Positions 1 to 9,328 of a stretch of 64,000 nt of DNA are shown here, one piece after another. Within the stretch, counting starts at the first letter, position 1. Each line of letters opens with the position of its first letter. The position numbers were made by a program, and so were the translations under genes. This DNA is from Photorhabdus asymbiotica (GTDB lineage: Bacteria; Pseudomonadota; Gammaproteobacteria; Enterobacterales; Enterobacteriaceae): NCBI RefSeq assembly GCF_003634575.1, contig NZ_RBLJ01000001.1, positions 1,054,001 to 1,118,000 on the forward strand. The letters run 5' to 3'. The notes beneath the pieces were generated by a model. The model saw nothing but the letters and a program-made list of their open reading frames with translations, did not search any database and was not told the DNA's origin.

Positions 1-209
1 TCTCTGCCAAGCAAATAACCACCACCCGGACCACGGACACTTGAAACCAGACCATTTTTACGCAAGCGAGAAAATAATTGTTCAAGATAGGAGAGGGAAA
101 TACCCTGACGTTCAGAAATGTCGGCCAAGGGCACCGGACCTTCTTGTGAGTGTAACGCCACATCAAGCATGGCAGTTACTGCATAACGCCCTTTAGATGT
201 CAATCTCAT
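1..209 (-). CDS. iscR: IscR, Rrf2-family Fe-S cluster regulator (N-terminal part)
   Basis: The gene runs off the left edge of the window; only about the first 69 residues are visible. The reading starts [19 protein letters not shown] and continues through the winged-helix region ([20 protein letters not shown], then a GPGGGY wing), which is the Rrf2/IscR signature. IscR senses Fe-S status and represses the isc operon. The [2Fe-2S] cysteine loop would lie beyond the window edge and cannot be checked. An IscR-like operator lies just upstream, and trmJ is the upstream neighbour on the same strand, as in other enterics. Confidence 0.93.
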   Translation of the reverse strand, partial: MRLTSKGRYAVTAMLDVALHSQEGPVPLADISERQGISLSYLEQLFSRLRKNGLVSSVRGPGGGYLLGR

Positions 210-250
210 AAATGAATTACCCCGTGGTGAAATATGAATGAAATTGTGTC

Positions 251-275
251 ATTCCTGAGTATTTTAGTCAACTAT
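251..275 (-). promoter_or_regulatory. Type 1 IscR-binding site upstream of iscR
   Basis: Read on the minus strand, these 25 bases match the published type 1 IscR consensus at 23 of 25 positions by hand comparison. The half sites are ATAGTTGACT and TACTCAGGAAT. It sits about 40 bp upstream of the iscR start, where autorepression by [2Fe-2S]-IscR is expected. Function is inferred from family knowledge. Confidence 0.7.
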
Positions 276-296
276 TTAACCTAGTAATTCACTCAA

Positions 297-1022
297 CTAT
301 TTTTTCGCCCATTTTTCAACAGAAGTCAGTATGCCTCGCAGAATATTCAGCTCCTGCATTTCAGGCCGAGCACGAGTAAAAAGTCGTCTTAATTTATTCA
401 TTATTTGACCAGGATGGGCTTTCCTGATGAAACCAGAATCATGTAATACATGTTCAAGGTGATGATAAAAACGTTCCATATCATCGACTAATGGATATTC
501 AGTCTCATCTGCTGCCGGTTCAACTTTATCCTGACGCGCAAGATAGGCCATACGGATTTCATAACTGACAAGCTGAACCGCCATTGCCAGATTTAATGAA
601 CTGTATTCTGGATTAGTCGGGATATTCAGATGAAAATGGCACTTCTGCAATTCTTCATTAGTTAGTCCCACACGCTCACGCCCAAAAACAATTGCAACAG
701 GCACATGTTCAGCTGCCTGGACGCTACGTTCGCCACATTCACGAGGTTCAACCATCGGCCATGAGAGGGTCCTTGAACGAGCACTGGTACCAATGACCAG
801 CTCGCAACCCGCCAAAGCTTTATCCAGACTATCGACAATAGTCGCGCTACCAATAACATCGCTGGCACCAGCAGAGAGAGCAATTGCATGAGAATCTGGC
901 TGAACGAGTGGATTAACCAGATAAAGATTAGTTAATCCCATTGTTTTCATTGCCCGGGCAGTTGAACCCATATTCCCAGTATGGGAAGTTTCAACCAGGA
1001 TAATGCGGATATTTTCTAACAT
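297..1022 (-). CDS. trmJ: tRNA (cytidine/uridine-2'-O-)-methyltransferase TrmJ
   Basis: A 241-aa SPOUT-class RNA methyltransferase. TrmJ methylates the 2'-O of nucleotide 32 in the anticodon loop of several tRNAs, using S-adenosylmethionine. The start [20 protein letters not shown] is chosen at 1022 because it gives the usual N-terminus; an in-frame upstream extension of 18 residues has no family counterpart. The deep trefoil-knot region is visible as [15 protein letters not shown], followed by the [18 protein letters not shown] segment, both diagnostic of the TrmH/SpoU fold. It lies between iscR and suhB, divergent from suhB, exactly as in E. coli. Confidence 0.95.
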   Translation of the reverse strand: MLENIRIILVETSHTGNMGSTARAMKTMGLTNLYLVNPLVQPDSHAIALSAGASDVIGSATIVDSLDKALAGCELVIGTSARSRTLSWPMVEPRECGERSVQAAEHVPVAIVFGRERVGLTNEELQKCHFHLNIPTNPEYSSLNLAMAVQLVSYEIRMAYLARQDKVEPAADETEYPLVDDMERFYHHLEHVLHDSGFIRKAHPGQIMNKLRRLFTRARPEMQELNILRGILTSVEKWAKK

Positions 1023-1147
1023 GACAACTTCTGGACTAGTTATAAGAGCCAAATATCTTAACACAGCATTAGTCATTTTTCCGAACTACTGCTATACTGC
1101 GCGCCGATTAATTATCCGTTCTTTAACATCCTGGTGGAAGATATCCC

Positions 1148-1951
1148 ATGCATCCGATGCTAACCATCGCCATACGCGCTGCGCGTAAGGCCGGCAACCT
1201 GATTGCCAAGAATTACGAAACTCCTGATGCGGTTGAAGCGAGTCAAAAAGGCAATAATGACTTTGTGACTAACGTTGACAAAGCCGCGGAAGCGCTGATT
1301 ATCGACGTTATCCGCAAATCTTATCCTAAGCACACGATTATTACTGAAGAAAGTGGCGAACTAGCAGGCGAAGATGATGATATTCAATGGGTAATCGATC
1401 CACTGGATGGCACCACTAACTTTATCAAGCGTCTTCCCCACTTCGCCGTTTCCATTGCGGTGCGCGTTAAAGGCCGTACTGAAGTTGCTGCTGTTTATGA
1501 TCCAATGCGTAATGAACTTTTCACCGCCACCCGTGGCCAAGGTGCTCAGTTGAATGGTTACCGTCTGCGTGGCTCCAATGCCCGCGATTTGGATGGCACT
1601 ATTTTGGCAACAGGTTTTCCATTCAAAGCAAAACAGCATTCCACTGTTTTCATTAATACCTTGGGCAAATTATTTGTTCGTTGCGCCGATTTCCGCCGTA
1701 CAGGTTCAGCAGCACTAGATCTGGCTTACGTTGCGGCAGGCAGGGTTGATGGTTACTTTGAAATTGGCCTGAAGCCGTGGGATTTTATGGGTGGTGAACT
1801 GTTAGTTCGTGAATCTGGCGGTATCATAACTGATTTCGTTGGCGGCCATAATCACATTCATTCCGGTAATCTGGTTGCGGGTACCCCTCGTATTGTTAAA
1901 GATATTCTGGCCGAAATGCGTGATGAATTATCAGAAGCATTGAAACGCTAA
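1148..1951 (+). CDS. suhB: Inositol-1-monophosphatase SuhB
   Basis: A 267-aa Mg2+-dependent inositol monophosphatase, which in enterics also joins the Nus factor complex at rRNA operons. The metal-binding motifs are present: EESG around residues 67-70, DPLDGTTNF starting at D84, and WDFMGGELLVRESGG near the C-terminus. Length equals the E. coli protein (267 aa). It is divergent from trmJ across a 125-bp spacer that holds both promoters. A strong inverted repeat follows 29 bp after the stop codon and probably ends the transcript. Confidence 0.96.
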   Translation: MHPMLTIAIRAARKAGNLIAKNYETPDAVEASQKGNNDFVTNVDKAAEALIIDVIRKSYPKHTIITEESGELAGEDDDIQWVIDPLDGTTNFIKRLPHFAVSIAVRVKGRTEVAAVYDPMRNELFTATRGQGAQLNGYRLRGSNARDLDGTILATGFPFKAKQHSTVFINTLGKLFVRCADFRRTGSAALDLAYVAAGRVDGYFEIGLKPWDFMGGELLVRESGGIITDFVGGHNHIHSGNLVAGTPRIVKDILAEMRDELSEALKR

Positions 1952-1980
1952 TTTTAAACCAGCGTTGCAAAACAGCAATT

Positions 1981-2011
1981 AGGTATACCGCAAAAATGCG
2001 GTATACCTTTC
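1981..2011. terminator. Bidirectional terminator between suhB and treC
   Basis: A perfect 11-bp inverted repeat (AGGTATACCGC / GCGGTATACCT) with a short A/T loop, followed by a T run on the plus strand. It lies between the convergent genes suhB and treC and could serve both. Confidence 0.75.
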
Positions 2012-2037
2012 GATACGACAATCCCTTCAAAGTGTTG

Positions 2038-3699
2038 TTATTCCGCCAACCAATAAACGGCTTCATAAGGCTGTAATTGTATGTTTTTTGCAGGTAGCGG
2101 GGATTCAGGATAGTTCCCCATTAACTTAACCCACGAACAATGGGATAAAGAAGCATCCAGTGACCATTCTTGTACTTCCGCGCTGAGATTGGCGATAACC
2201 AGTAACGTTTGACTTTCCCAACGACGAACATAACACCAAAGGGAAGGATGAGACGGCAATAAGTCTTCATAGCTGCCATAAGTCAATACAGGATATTCTT
2301 TACGTAGCTTTATTAAGCGTGCATAACAATGAAAAACCGAATCACTATCCTGCATAGCGTTTTCAGCATTCACTTCCCTGTAATCACTATTCAGCGCGAT
2401 CCACGGCTCACCCTGCGTAAATCCTGCATGATGAGTTGCATCCCATTGCATCGGCGTTCGCCCATTATCACGAGATTTCTTCGCCAGGATCGACAAGATT
2501 TTTTCTTTATCGCCGCCCTGCCCAATCTTCTCCTGATAAATATTTAAGCTTTCTATATCCCGGTAATCTTCAATTTGAGAAAAGTTCGGGTTAGTCATTC
2601 CCAATTCTTCCCCTTGATAGATGTAAGGAGTTCCCTGCATACCATGCAACACCATTGCTAACATTTTGGCAGATGGAACCCGCAATGCCCCTTCACCACC
2701 AAAACGCGAAACAATCCGCGGTTGATCGTGATTACACCAGAACAGCGCATTCCACGCCCGTTTATGCATTCCTTGCTGCCACTTAGTAAAAATTTTCTTC
2801 AGCTCAATAAAATCAGGTGATGCTGTCACCCATTTTTCGCCATTAGGGTAATCGACTTTCAAATGATGAAAGGCAAAAACCATCGATAGCTCTTCACCAT
2901 CTAACGAGGAGTAACGCTGGCAATTTTCTAGGGAAGTAGAAGACATTTCTCCTACAGTCATTACCCCCGCAGGCTGGAATGCCTCTCTGTTTATTTCCTG
3001 CAAAAATTCATGAATACGCGGACCATCGGTATAGAACTGGCGCCCATCTCCCTCTGTTGCTTCAGGGAAATCCTGCTGCTTGGAAACCAAATTAATAACA
3101 TCCAGACGGAACCCATCAACGCCAAGATCAGCCCAAAATTCACAAATCTTTTTAAGTTCAGCTCGTACTGGCTCATGCTCCCAGTTTAGGTCCGCCTGCT
3201 CAGCGGCAAACAGGTGTAAATAATACTGTTTGCTTTCCTCGTGCCACTCCCAGGCATTCCCGCCAAATTTTGACACCCAATTATTAGGCGGTGTCCCCGG
3301 TATCCCATCCCGCCAGATGTAATACTGCCGGTAAGGGCTATTAATATCTTGTGCTTGTTTGAACCAAGGGTGTTGAGTCGATGTATGGTTGAAAACAATA
3401 TCCACGATAATACGGATATCACGTTGATGTGCTTCATTAACCAAACGCTTAAAATCATCCATTGATCCATAAGCTGGATCAATAGAATAATAATCAGCAA
3501 CATCATAACCATTATCTACCTGTGGTGAGAGGTAAAAAGGGGTCACCCAAATAGCGTCTATGCCCAGTTTTTTCAAATAATCAAGCCGGTAAGTAATGCC
3601 GTTAAGATCACCGGTTCCACTACCAGTCGTATCCTGGAAACTTTTAGGATATATCTGATAGATGACACCTTGTAACCACCATGGAATGATTTTGTCCAT
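2038..3699 (-). CDS. treC: Trehalose-6-phosphate hydrolase TreC
   Basis: A 553-aa GH13 alpha-amylase-family enzyme that splits cytoplasmic trehalose-6-phosphate, the product of the PTS transporter, into glucose and glucose-6-phosphate. The N-terminus PWWLQGVIYQIYPKSFQDTT is typical of TreC. GH13 motifs are complete: IVDIVFNHTS near 97-106, GFRLDVINLV with the nucleophile Asp200, the acid/base Glu251 in VGEMSS, and CNHDQPR near 325. The ATG at 3699 follows an AAGGCG ribosome site; a TTG one codon earlier is less likely. It lies downstream of treB on the same strand with a 75-bp gap, so the two are probably cotranscribed. Confidence 0.95.
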   Translation of the reverse strand: MDKIIPWWLQGVIYQIYPKSFQDTTGSGTGDLNGITYRLDYLKKLGIDAIWVTPFYLSPQVDNGYDVADYYSIDPAYGSMDDFKRLVNEAHQRDIRIIVDIVFNHTSTQHPWFKQAQDINSPYRQYYIWRDGIPGTPPNNWVSKFGGNAWEWHEESKQYYLHLFAAEQADLNWEHEPVRAELKKICEFWADLGVDGFRLDVINLVSKQQDFPEATEGDGRQFYTDGPRIHEFLQEINREAFQPAGVMTVGEMSSTSLENCQRYSSLDGEELSMVFAFHHLKVDYPNGEKWVTASPDFIELKKIFTKWQQGMHKRAWNALFWCNHDQPRIVSRFGGEGALRVPSAKMLAMVLHGMQGTPYIYQGEELGMTNPNFSQIEDYRDIESLNIYQEKIGQGGDKEKILSILAKKSRDNGRTPMQWDATHHAGFTQGEPWIALNSDYREVNAENAMQDSDSVFHCYARLIKLRKEYPVLTYGSYEDLLPSHPSLWCYVRRWESQTLLVIANLSAEVQEWSLDASLSHCSWVKLMGNYPESPLPAKNIQLQPYEAVYWLAE

Positions 3700-3774
3700 C
3701 AAAAACGCCTTATCAATATATTTCCTGAATTAAAATTACTTTTAATCTGTTAGTCAGGTGAAGATTTAATAGAA

Positions 3775-5214
3775 TTATTCAACAGCTAATACACTACTCA
3801 TATTCTTCTTTCGATAAACAATCGTCGTCAGTACCAACGGAATAATAACAGCCACGAGCATAGCTAATGCGTAAATTGCCCAAAATTGCGGTTTAATCGA
3901 AAGAATACCTGGCAGACCACCAACACCAATACCGTTTGCTAATACACCACTCAACCCACAAATTAATCCAGCGAAACCAGAACCAATCATGGCACAGAGC
4001 ATAGGGTATCGATATTTAATATTAATACCATACATAGCAGGCTCAGTGACGCCCAAATATGCAGAGATCGCTGCCGGTACAGATAACTCCCGTTCATTAT
4101 GTTTTTTGCTGATTAAAATAATGCCAACCACCGCTGAACCTTGAGCAATATTAGATAATGCAATAATAGGCCAAATCGGCGTTCCACCTATACTTTGCAC
4201 CATCTGCATATCTACCGCTAATGTGGTTTGATGAATACCCGTGATAACCAGCGGCGCATAAAAGAATCCAAATAAAGCTGCGCCGATAGGAGCAAAACTT
4301 CCCGTCATTAATGCCTTCACAACCCAAGCGACACCGTCTCCAAGTAACCGACCAAACGGCCCAATAAGACTATGCGCTAAAAAGGTTGCTAAGATCAACG
4401 AAACGACAGGAACAATCACCAAATAGAGATAACTAGGAACCACCCGTTTTAACTGAATTTCAATCCACCCCAAAGTAATACCAGCCAACAGTGATGGAAT
4501 AACTTGTGCTTGATAACCAACTTTATCGATCGTAAACAAGCCAAAATTCCATATCTCAGGAATATGTTGCCCTAACTGATAAGCATTCATAAGTTGAGGA
4601 GATACCAATGTTATTCCTAATATAATTCCTAATATCGGTGTCCCACCCATTGTCCTGACGGCTGACCAACAAATACCCACAGGCAGATAGAAGAAAATAG
4701 CCTCACCTAGCAGCCATAAAAAATCATATATTGTTTTCCAGGCAGGATATATTTGGGCTAAAGATTTACCTTCACTGAAAGGAATATCACCAATAATATT
4801 ACGGAAGCCTAAAATAAGCCCTCCGCTAATTAACGCCGGTAGCAAAGGAAAAAATATTTCTGCAAACTGAGAAATAATACGCTCTTGCCATTTCATATTT
4901 TTTTTCTTAGCCTGCTTTTTCTCAACCTGCTGTATATCTTTTTTACTTAATTCAGATTGACCAAGATAGTTATTTAAAACCTGATAGTAATCACCAACAT
5001 TAGTACCTATCACTACCTGAAACTGTCCTGCATTGGTAAAACACCCTTTAACCATCGGCAGATTTTTTATTTTATCTGTCATCGCCTTAGCGGGCTCAAC
5101 CAATACAAACCTCAATCGAGTAATACAATGAGTCACACTGGCTATATTTTCACAACCACCGATTAATGTAATTAGTTTTTCTATATCTTTAGAATTTATT
5201 TTATTTTTCATCAT
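3775..5214 (-). CDS. treB: Trehalose-specific PTS enzyme IIBC TreB
   Basis: About 479 aa. It imports and phosphorylates trehalose to trehalose-6-phosphate across the inner membrane. The N-terminal EIIB domain carries the phosphorylated cysteine in ASVTHCITRLRF (Cys30 counted from the chosen start), then a lysine-rich linker near 100-120, then the multi-spanning EIIC domain with GGTPI and GVTEPAMYGIN motifs. There is no EIIA domain, as in E. coli, where EIIA-Glc is borrowed. The start is one of two adjacent ATG codons (5214 or 5211); the ribosome site is weak. TreR operator DNA lies 88 bp upstream. Confidence 0.94.
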   Translation of the reverse strand: MMKNKINSKDIEKLITLIGGCENIASVTHCITRLRFVLVEPAKAMTDKIKNLPMVKGCFTNAGQFQVVIGTNVGDYYQVLNNYLGQSELSKKDIQQVEKKQAKKKNMKWQERIISQFAEIFFPLLPALISGGLILGFRNIIGDIPFSEGKSLAQIYPAWKTIYDFLWLLGEAIFFYLPVGICWSAVRTMGGTPILGIILGITLVSPQLMNAYQLGQHIPEIWNFGLFTIDKVGYQAQVIPSLLAGITLGWIEIQLKRVVPSYLYLVIVPVVSLILATFLAHSLIGPFGRLLGDGVAWVVKALMTGSFAPIGAALFGFFYAPLVITGIHQTTLAVDMQMVQSIGGTPIWPIIALSNIAQGSAVVGIILISKKHNERELSVPAAISAYLGVTEPAMYGINIKYRYPMLCAMIGSGFAGLICGLSGVLANGIGVGGLPGILSIKPQFWAIYALAMLVAVIIPLVLTTIVYRKKNMSSVLAVE

Positions 5215-5301
5215 AGCCAATCATTATAAGTTAGTATCAATCACTAATTAGCATGCTTAGTAAAGTAATTTCATCCTAATATCATTCAGTAACGCTTGTC
5301 A

Positions 5302-5315
5302 TGGGAACGTTCCCA
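5302..5315. promoter_or_regulatory. TreR operator
   Basis: Perfect 14-bp palindrome TGGGAACGTTCCCA in the treR-treB gap, equal to the known enteric TreR box. A half-site-like TGGGAACG also occurs near 5370 within the 3' end of treR. It would let TreR repress treBC until trehalose-6-phosphate is present. Confidence 0.88.
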
Positions 5316-5358
5316 AAAATGCGTTAAAGATCACATTGAAACTGCAATATTCTCACTT

Positions 5359-6306
5359 TTAAGCCAATTTACTGGGAACGATTACCTGCTGTTTTGGGTA
5401 TTGTTGATTTATCTGAGCCATCAATTGATTAGCCGCATACTTACCTGCTTCACTATAGCCCAAATCGACAGAAAGCGTGTTAGGGTACAAAAAATTCAGC
5501 AAAGGTGTACTACCAATACTACCTATTTGTATATCTTCCCGATTATTTTGCTGCAAATACTTATATGCTCCCAACGCAAGGCTGTCTGTTGCACAGATTA
5601 AAGCCGTAGTTTCCTTTCTTAGTACTTTGTCAACATGCTGAAACCCACTTTGATAGCTTAAATCACATTGAACTGAAAGTGGGCGTAACTCTTTCTGTTC
5701 ACAGCAATGTAAATAGGACTGATGACGACGAAAGCCTGTCGTGGTATCACAATCACCTACACCAAGAAAACTGATATCTCTGTGACCCCGCTGGTAAAGT
5801 TCATTCATTAGTAAGCGAACAGCACCCACATCGTCATAACATATGGAAGAAAAATCAGCATATTCACGTGCAAATACCACTATTTTGTCACGCCAGGGAA
5901 ACAAGGATTCTTCTGACAATCCGGTGAAACCAAACAAAATAACACCATCCGCATTACGTAACGCCAATTGGCGTAGATGTTCCTGTAAAAGCTGCGGATT
6001 GAAATTACTTTCCATAATAATAGGATCATAACCATGCTGATAAAATAGGGGTAACATCGTACTTATAGACAGATTTTCCGAAAAGGACCCCAACCGTGAC
6101 ACAATTAAGGCAATAATTTTGTCACTTTTCACCCTCATCGCTCTTGCAGATTTAGAGGGAATAAAGTTATTTTGGTGAATAATCGCTTCGACTCTTTCAC
6201 GTACCTGTGAACTGACGCTACTCTCATTGTTTAACACACGCGATACAGTTGATTTACTCACATTAGCCAAACGTGCGATATCTTTTATTGTTAACTTGTT
6301 CGACAT
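5359..6306 (-). CDS. treR: Trehalose operon repressor TreR (LacI family)
   Basis: A 315-aa LacI-type repressor. The N-terminal helix-turn-helix and hinge read TIKDIARLANVSKSTVSRVL, followed by the periplasmic-binding-protein-like effector domain (CATDSLALGAYKYL near 240). TreR is induced by trehalose-6-phosphate. Length matches E. coli TreR (315 aa). It lies directly upstream of treB on the same strand, separated by 144 bp that contains the operator, so it may autoregulate or be read separately. Confidence 0.94.
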   Translation of the reverse strand: MSNKLTIKDIARLANVSKSTVSRVLNNESSVSSQVRERVEAIIHQNNFIPSKSARAMRVKSDKIIALIVSRLGSFSENLSISTMLPLFYQHGYDPIIMESNFNPQLLQEHLRQLALRNADGVILFGFTGLSEESLFPWRDKIVVFAREYADFSSICYDDVGAVRLLMNELYQRGHRDISFLGVGDCDTTTGFRRHQSYLHCCEQKELRPLSVQCDLSYQSGFQHVDKVLRKETTALICATDSLALGAYKYLQQNNREDIQIGSIGSTPLLNFLYPNTLSVDLGYSEAGKYAANQLMAQINQQYPKQQVIVPSKLA

Positions 6307-6335
6307 GATATTTCATAAAAACATTATTAAAGCTA

Positions 6336-6371
6336 TTCAGTTTCTTACAAAAAATTTCATAAGAAACTGAA
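6336..6371 (-). terminator. Inverted repeat between the hcaT-like gene and treR
   Basis: Perfect 12-bp arms TTCAGTTTCTTA / TAAGAAACTGAA separated by 12 bases, just past the stop of the transporter gene. On the minus strand it is followed by a moderately T-rich stretch. Most likely a transcription terminator for the transporter. Confidence 0.6.
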
Positions 6372-6380
6372 CCTATATTG

Positions 6381-7526
6381 TTAATAATTATGAGCTTTAA
6401 CCTGTGGCCGCAAGAAGATGGCAGGAAAAGCAACTAAAGCCATTACCCAGAAAATTCCACTGTGCAGATAATCATACATAAATCCTGCAATTACCGTCAT
6501 GACAGCAATCCCACCCCCCATTGCTAACGCAGAATAAGTCGCCTGCAATCGAACAATTTCCCCTTCCTTTCTGGCACCGATAAAACGCATTGCCGCCAGG
6601 TGGCAAACAGTAAATGTGCCGCAATGCAGGATTTGCACGACAATCAATACGGGTAATGAAGTGAATGTGCCCATTAATCCCCAGCGAACAACACCACATA
6701 TACCGGAAAGCAGCAAAAGGTTACGAACATTCCAACGGCGGAATAATTTATTACTCAGCGTAAAAATAACAACTTCAGCTATTACTCCTAACGACCAAAG
6801 ATAACCGATTATTGAGGCAGAATACCCCGCTTTCTCCCAATAAATTGCACTAAAACTGTAATATCCTGCGTGAGCGCCTTGCAACAAAGCCACACAGAGC
6901 AGAAATTGGCGTATCGATTTTTCAGACAATAGCTGTTTAAATGACACCATATCAACTTTGGCTGATTTCACGTTACTAGCAGGCATGATAGAGGGTTTCA
7001 GCAATGTTACCAGTAGCGTTGATGAGGCACTGAACAAAATAGTTATAAGAATGACTTGATGTCCCCAGACAGAGATAAACTCTCCGGTCAACGCAGAACT
7101 GATAATAAAAGCAATTGAACCCCAAACCCGTATTCTACCGTAATCGAAGGGAAATTGTTTTTGCCAAGTTCCTGCCAGCGCGTCACTTAATGGCATCATT
7201 GGCGAAAAAAACAGGTTGAAACCAATCATGATAAATAAGAGCCATGCCCAGTGATTTCCCAATGTAAAACCGATAAGAAAAACCAGAGTCAACAGTGCCA
7301 ATATACGCAACGCAAGAATAAGTGCAGCCGGATTCTTAACCGTAGGGGCGATCAGTAAACTACCCAAAAAACGGGAAACTAAACCCGCACCCAATAAAAT
7401 CCCCATCATATCAGGTGTTATACCTTCTCCCTGAAGCCAAACTGCCCAAAAAGGCAAAAATATCCCGTAAGAAAAGAAATATGTGAAGTAATCTAACGCC
7501 AGCCAACGCGTCGACTGAATAACCAT
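6381..7526 (-). CDS. hcaT: HcaT-like major facilitator transporter (3-phenylpropionate family)
   Basis: A 381-aa MFS permease with about twelve hydrophobic segments. The N-terminus MVIQSTRWLALDYFTYFFSY and internal stretches such as QGAHAGYYSFSAIYWE and LHCGTFTVCHLAAMRFIGAR follow E. coli HcaT (YfhS) closely. The start at 7526 has a GGAGGG ribosome site; an upstream in-frame extension is rejected. In E. coli the gene lies next to the 3-phenylpropionate catabolic genes, but no hca enzymes are seen here, so the true substrate is uncertain. It follows glyA on the same strand behind a terminator. Confidence 0.85.
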   Translation of the reverse strand: MVIQSTRWLALDYFTYFFSYGIFLPFWAVWLQGEGITPDMMGILLGAGLVSRFLGSLLIAPTVKNPAALILALRILALLTLVFLIGFTLGNHWAWLLFIMIGFNLFFSPMMPLSDALAGTWQKQFPFDYGRIRVWGSIAFIISSALTGEFISVWGHQVILITILFSASSTLLVTLLKPSIMPASNVKSAKVDMVSFKQLLSEKSIRQFLLCVALLQGAHAGYYSFSAIYWEKAGYSASIIGYLWSLGVIAEVVIFTLSNKLFRRWNVRNLLLLSGICGVVRWGLMGTFTSLPVLIVVQILHCGTFTVCHLAAMRFIGARKEGEIVRLQATYSALAMGGGIAVMTVIAGFMYDYLHSGIFWVMALVAFPAIFLRPQVKAHNY

Positions 7527-7551
7527 CAATCCCTCCTGGTTAATAATGCAA

Positions 7552-7604
7552 AAAACCTGCTCGACACTAACTTTAAGCAAACAAGGTTAGCTGGAGCAGG
7601 TTTT
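7552..7604 (-). terminator. Probable glyA terminator
   Basis: Inverted repeat AAAACCTGCTC / GAGCAGGTTTT with additional pairing of CTAAC and GTTAG inside. On the minus strand it is followed by a run of T. It lies downstream of glyA, past an 82-bp ERIC-type element, and immediately upstream of the transporter start. Confidence 0.7.
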
Positions 7605-7614
7605 AATAATGATT

Positions 7615-7696
7615 TATACCCTTCATCCTTCAAGTTGCTGCTTTGTTGACTGCTTTCACTTGTCGCCGCGCTGCATCTTGAAATCTATTGGGTATA
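7615..7696. repeat. ERIC-type repeat, short 82-bp form
   Basis: Bounded by TATACCC and GGGTATA terminal inverted repeats, with the inner arms CTTCAAGTTGCTGCTTTGTTG and GCATCTTGAAATCTATTGG. It lacks the central ~45 bp of the 127-bp ERIC consensus. It sits between glyA and its terminator. Confidence 0.85.
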
Positions 7697-7709
7697 TTAA
7701 AATTATAAT

Positions 7710-8963
7710 TTATGCGTAAACCGGATATTTTGCGCAAATAGCCAGAACTTTTTGCTTAGTTGTTTCAATGATCGCTTCATCATTGATGTTGTCTAATACA
7801 TCGCACATCCAGCCTGCCAATTCCTGAGCTTCTGCTTGTTTGAAACCACGCCGAGTAATTGCAGGAGTACCAATACGTACACCGGAAGTCACAAATGGGC
7901 TCTTCGGATCATTAGGTACGCTATTTTTGTTTACGGTAATGTTTGCACGGCCCAACGCAGCATCAGCGTCTTTACCAGTGATGTTTTTGTCAACCAGATC
8001 CAGCAGGAATAAGTGGTTCTCAGTACCACCGGAAATGACTTTGTAGCCACGCGACAGGAAGACTTCAACCATTGCTTTCGCGTTATCAGCAACCTGATGT
8101 TGATACGCTTTAAATTCTGGTTCCATCGCTTCTTTCAATGCAACTGCTTTACCGGCAATAACATGCATCAAAGGTCCACCCTGACAACCTGGGAATACAG
8201 AAGAATTCAATTTCTTATACAGTTCTTCGTCGCCACCTTTTGCCAAAATCAAACCACCACGTGGACCCGCCAATGTTTTATGCGTCGTGGTAGTCACAAT
8301 GTGAGCATGAGGAACTGGGTTAGGATAAACGCCGGCGGCAATTAGGCCAGCAACATGAGCCATATCAACGAACAAATAAGCGCCGATACTGTCGGCGATT
8401 TCACGCATTCTTGCCCAGTCAACAACCCCGGAATAAGCAGAAAAACCGCCAATAATCATTTTTGGCTGGTGTTTTTGAGCTTGTGCCGCGATATCGTCAT
8501 AATCGATCTTACCGCTTTCATCAATACCGTAAGGTACGATGTTATATAATTTACCAGAGAAGTTAACTGGGGAGCCATGAGTCAAATGACCGCCATGTGC
8601 CAAATTCATCCCCAACACCGTATCACCTGGTTGCAGCAAAGCCATATAAACTGCCGCGTTCGCTTGAGAGCCAGAGTGAGGCTGAACGTTGGCATAATCA
8701 GCACCAAACAGCGCCTTAGCACGATCAATAGCCAATTGCTCAACAACGTCTACATATTCACAACCGCCGTAGTAGCGTTTACCCGGATAACCTTCGGCAT
8801 ATTTGTTAGTGAGCTGGGAGCCCTGTGCCTGCATAACTCTTGGGCTGGTATAGTTTTCAGAAGCAATTAACTCGATGTGTTCTTCCTGACGAACAACTTC
8901 TTGCTCCATCGCCTGCCATAGTTCGGGATCATAATTAGCAATATTCATTTCACGCTTTAACAT
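7710..8963 (-). CDS. glyA: Serine hydroxymethyltransferase GlyA
   Basis: A 417-aa PLP enzyme that converts serine and tetrahydrofolate into glycine and 5,10-methylenetetrahydrofolate, the main source of one-carbon units. The N-terminus [20 protein letters not shown] and the PLP-lysine motif [15 protein letters not shown] (Lys near 229) are nearly identical to E. coli, and the length is the same. A PurR box lies about 110 bp upstream. It is divergent from hmp, as in E. coli, where MetR acts in the shared spacer. Confidence 0.97.
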   Translation of the reverse strand: MLKREMNIANYDPELWQAMEQEVVRQEEHIELIASENYTSPRVMQAQGSQLTNKYAEGYPGKRYYGGCEYVDVVEQLAIDRAKALFGADYANVQPHSGSQANAAVYMALLQPGDTVLGMNLAHGGHLTHGSPVNFSGKLYNIVPYGIDESGKIDYDDIAAQAQKHQPKMIIGGFSAYSGVVDWARMREIADSIGAYLFVDMAHVAGLIAAGVYPNPVPHAHIVTTTTHKTLAGPRGGLILAKGGDEELYKKLNSSVFPGCQGGPLMHVIAGKAVALKEAMEPEFKAYQHQVADNAKAMVEVFLSRGYKVISGGTENHLFLLDLVDKNITGKDADAALGRANITVNKNSVPNDPKSPFVTSGVRIGTPAITRRGFKQAEAQELAGWMCDVLDNINDEAIIETTKQKVLAICAKYPVYA

Positions 8964-9072
8964 TGGGTTCTCCTGACTCAGCTAACTTCTCTTCAAACAA
9001 CACCCCAAAGGGCAGAATGGCACACAGTGTAAACCCTTTTCACAGAATGAGATAGTCTTGACAAAATATTTT

Positions 9073-9088
9073 ACGCAAACGATTGCAT
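9073..9088 (-). promoter_or_regulatory. PurR box upstream of glyA
   Basis: ACGCAAACGATTGCAT matches the palindromic PurR consensus ACGCAAACGTTTGCGT at 14 of 16 positions. glyA is a known PurR target in E. coli. Binding is inferred. Confidence 0.75.
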
Positions 9089-9262
9089 GTCAATTGCAAT
9101 AAGGTATTGGTTTTTTCAGACATAACAAAAACTCCCTATATTTTGGGCCATTGTCGGAATTTGTGACCTAGGGCAGCCTCAGCCTTAGTGTAAATATCTA
9201 CTACAAATATTTTTTTATCATAAAGACCACATTTTATATTTACAAAATCTCCCAAAAACTAT

Positions 9263-9285
9263 AAGTTGTATTTTATTTACATGTT
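9263..9285 (+). promoter_or_regulatory. NsrR-like site upstream of hmp
   Basis: A 23-bp near-palindrome with outer arms AAGTTGTATTT and TTACATGTT. It agrees with the E. coli hmp NsrR site (AAGATGCATTT...) at about 17 of 23 positions. It lies 44 bp upstream of hmp, consistent with nitric-oxide-relieved repression. Confidence 0.65.
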
Positions 9286-9303
9286 ATAGCTTTCATCATC
9301 ACT

Positions 9304-9316
9304 TGAAAGAAATTCA
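9304..9316 (+). promoter_or_regulatory. Possible MetR half-palindrome near the hmp start
   Basis: TGAAAGAAATTCA fits the MetR consensus TGAA-N5-TTCA exactly. MetR acts in the glyA-hmp spacer in E. coli. Here the site overlaps the hmp leader and is far from glyA, so chance is quite possible. Confidence 0.3.
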
Positions 9317-9328
9317 GGAGTTTCAATC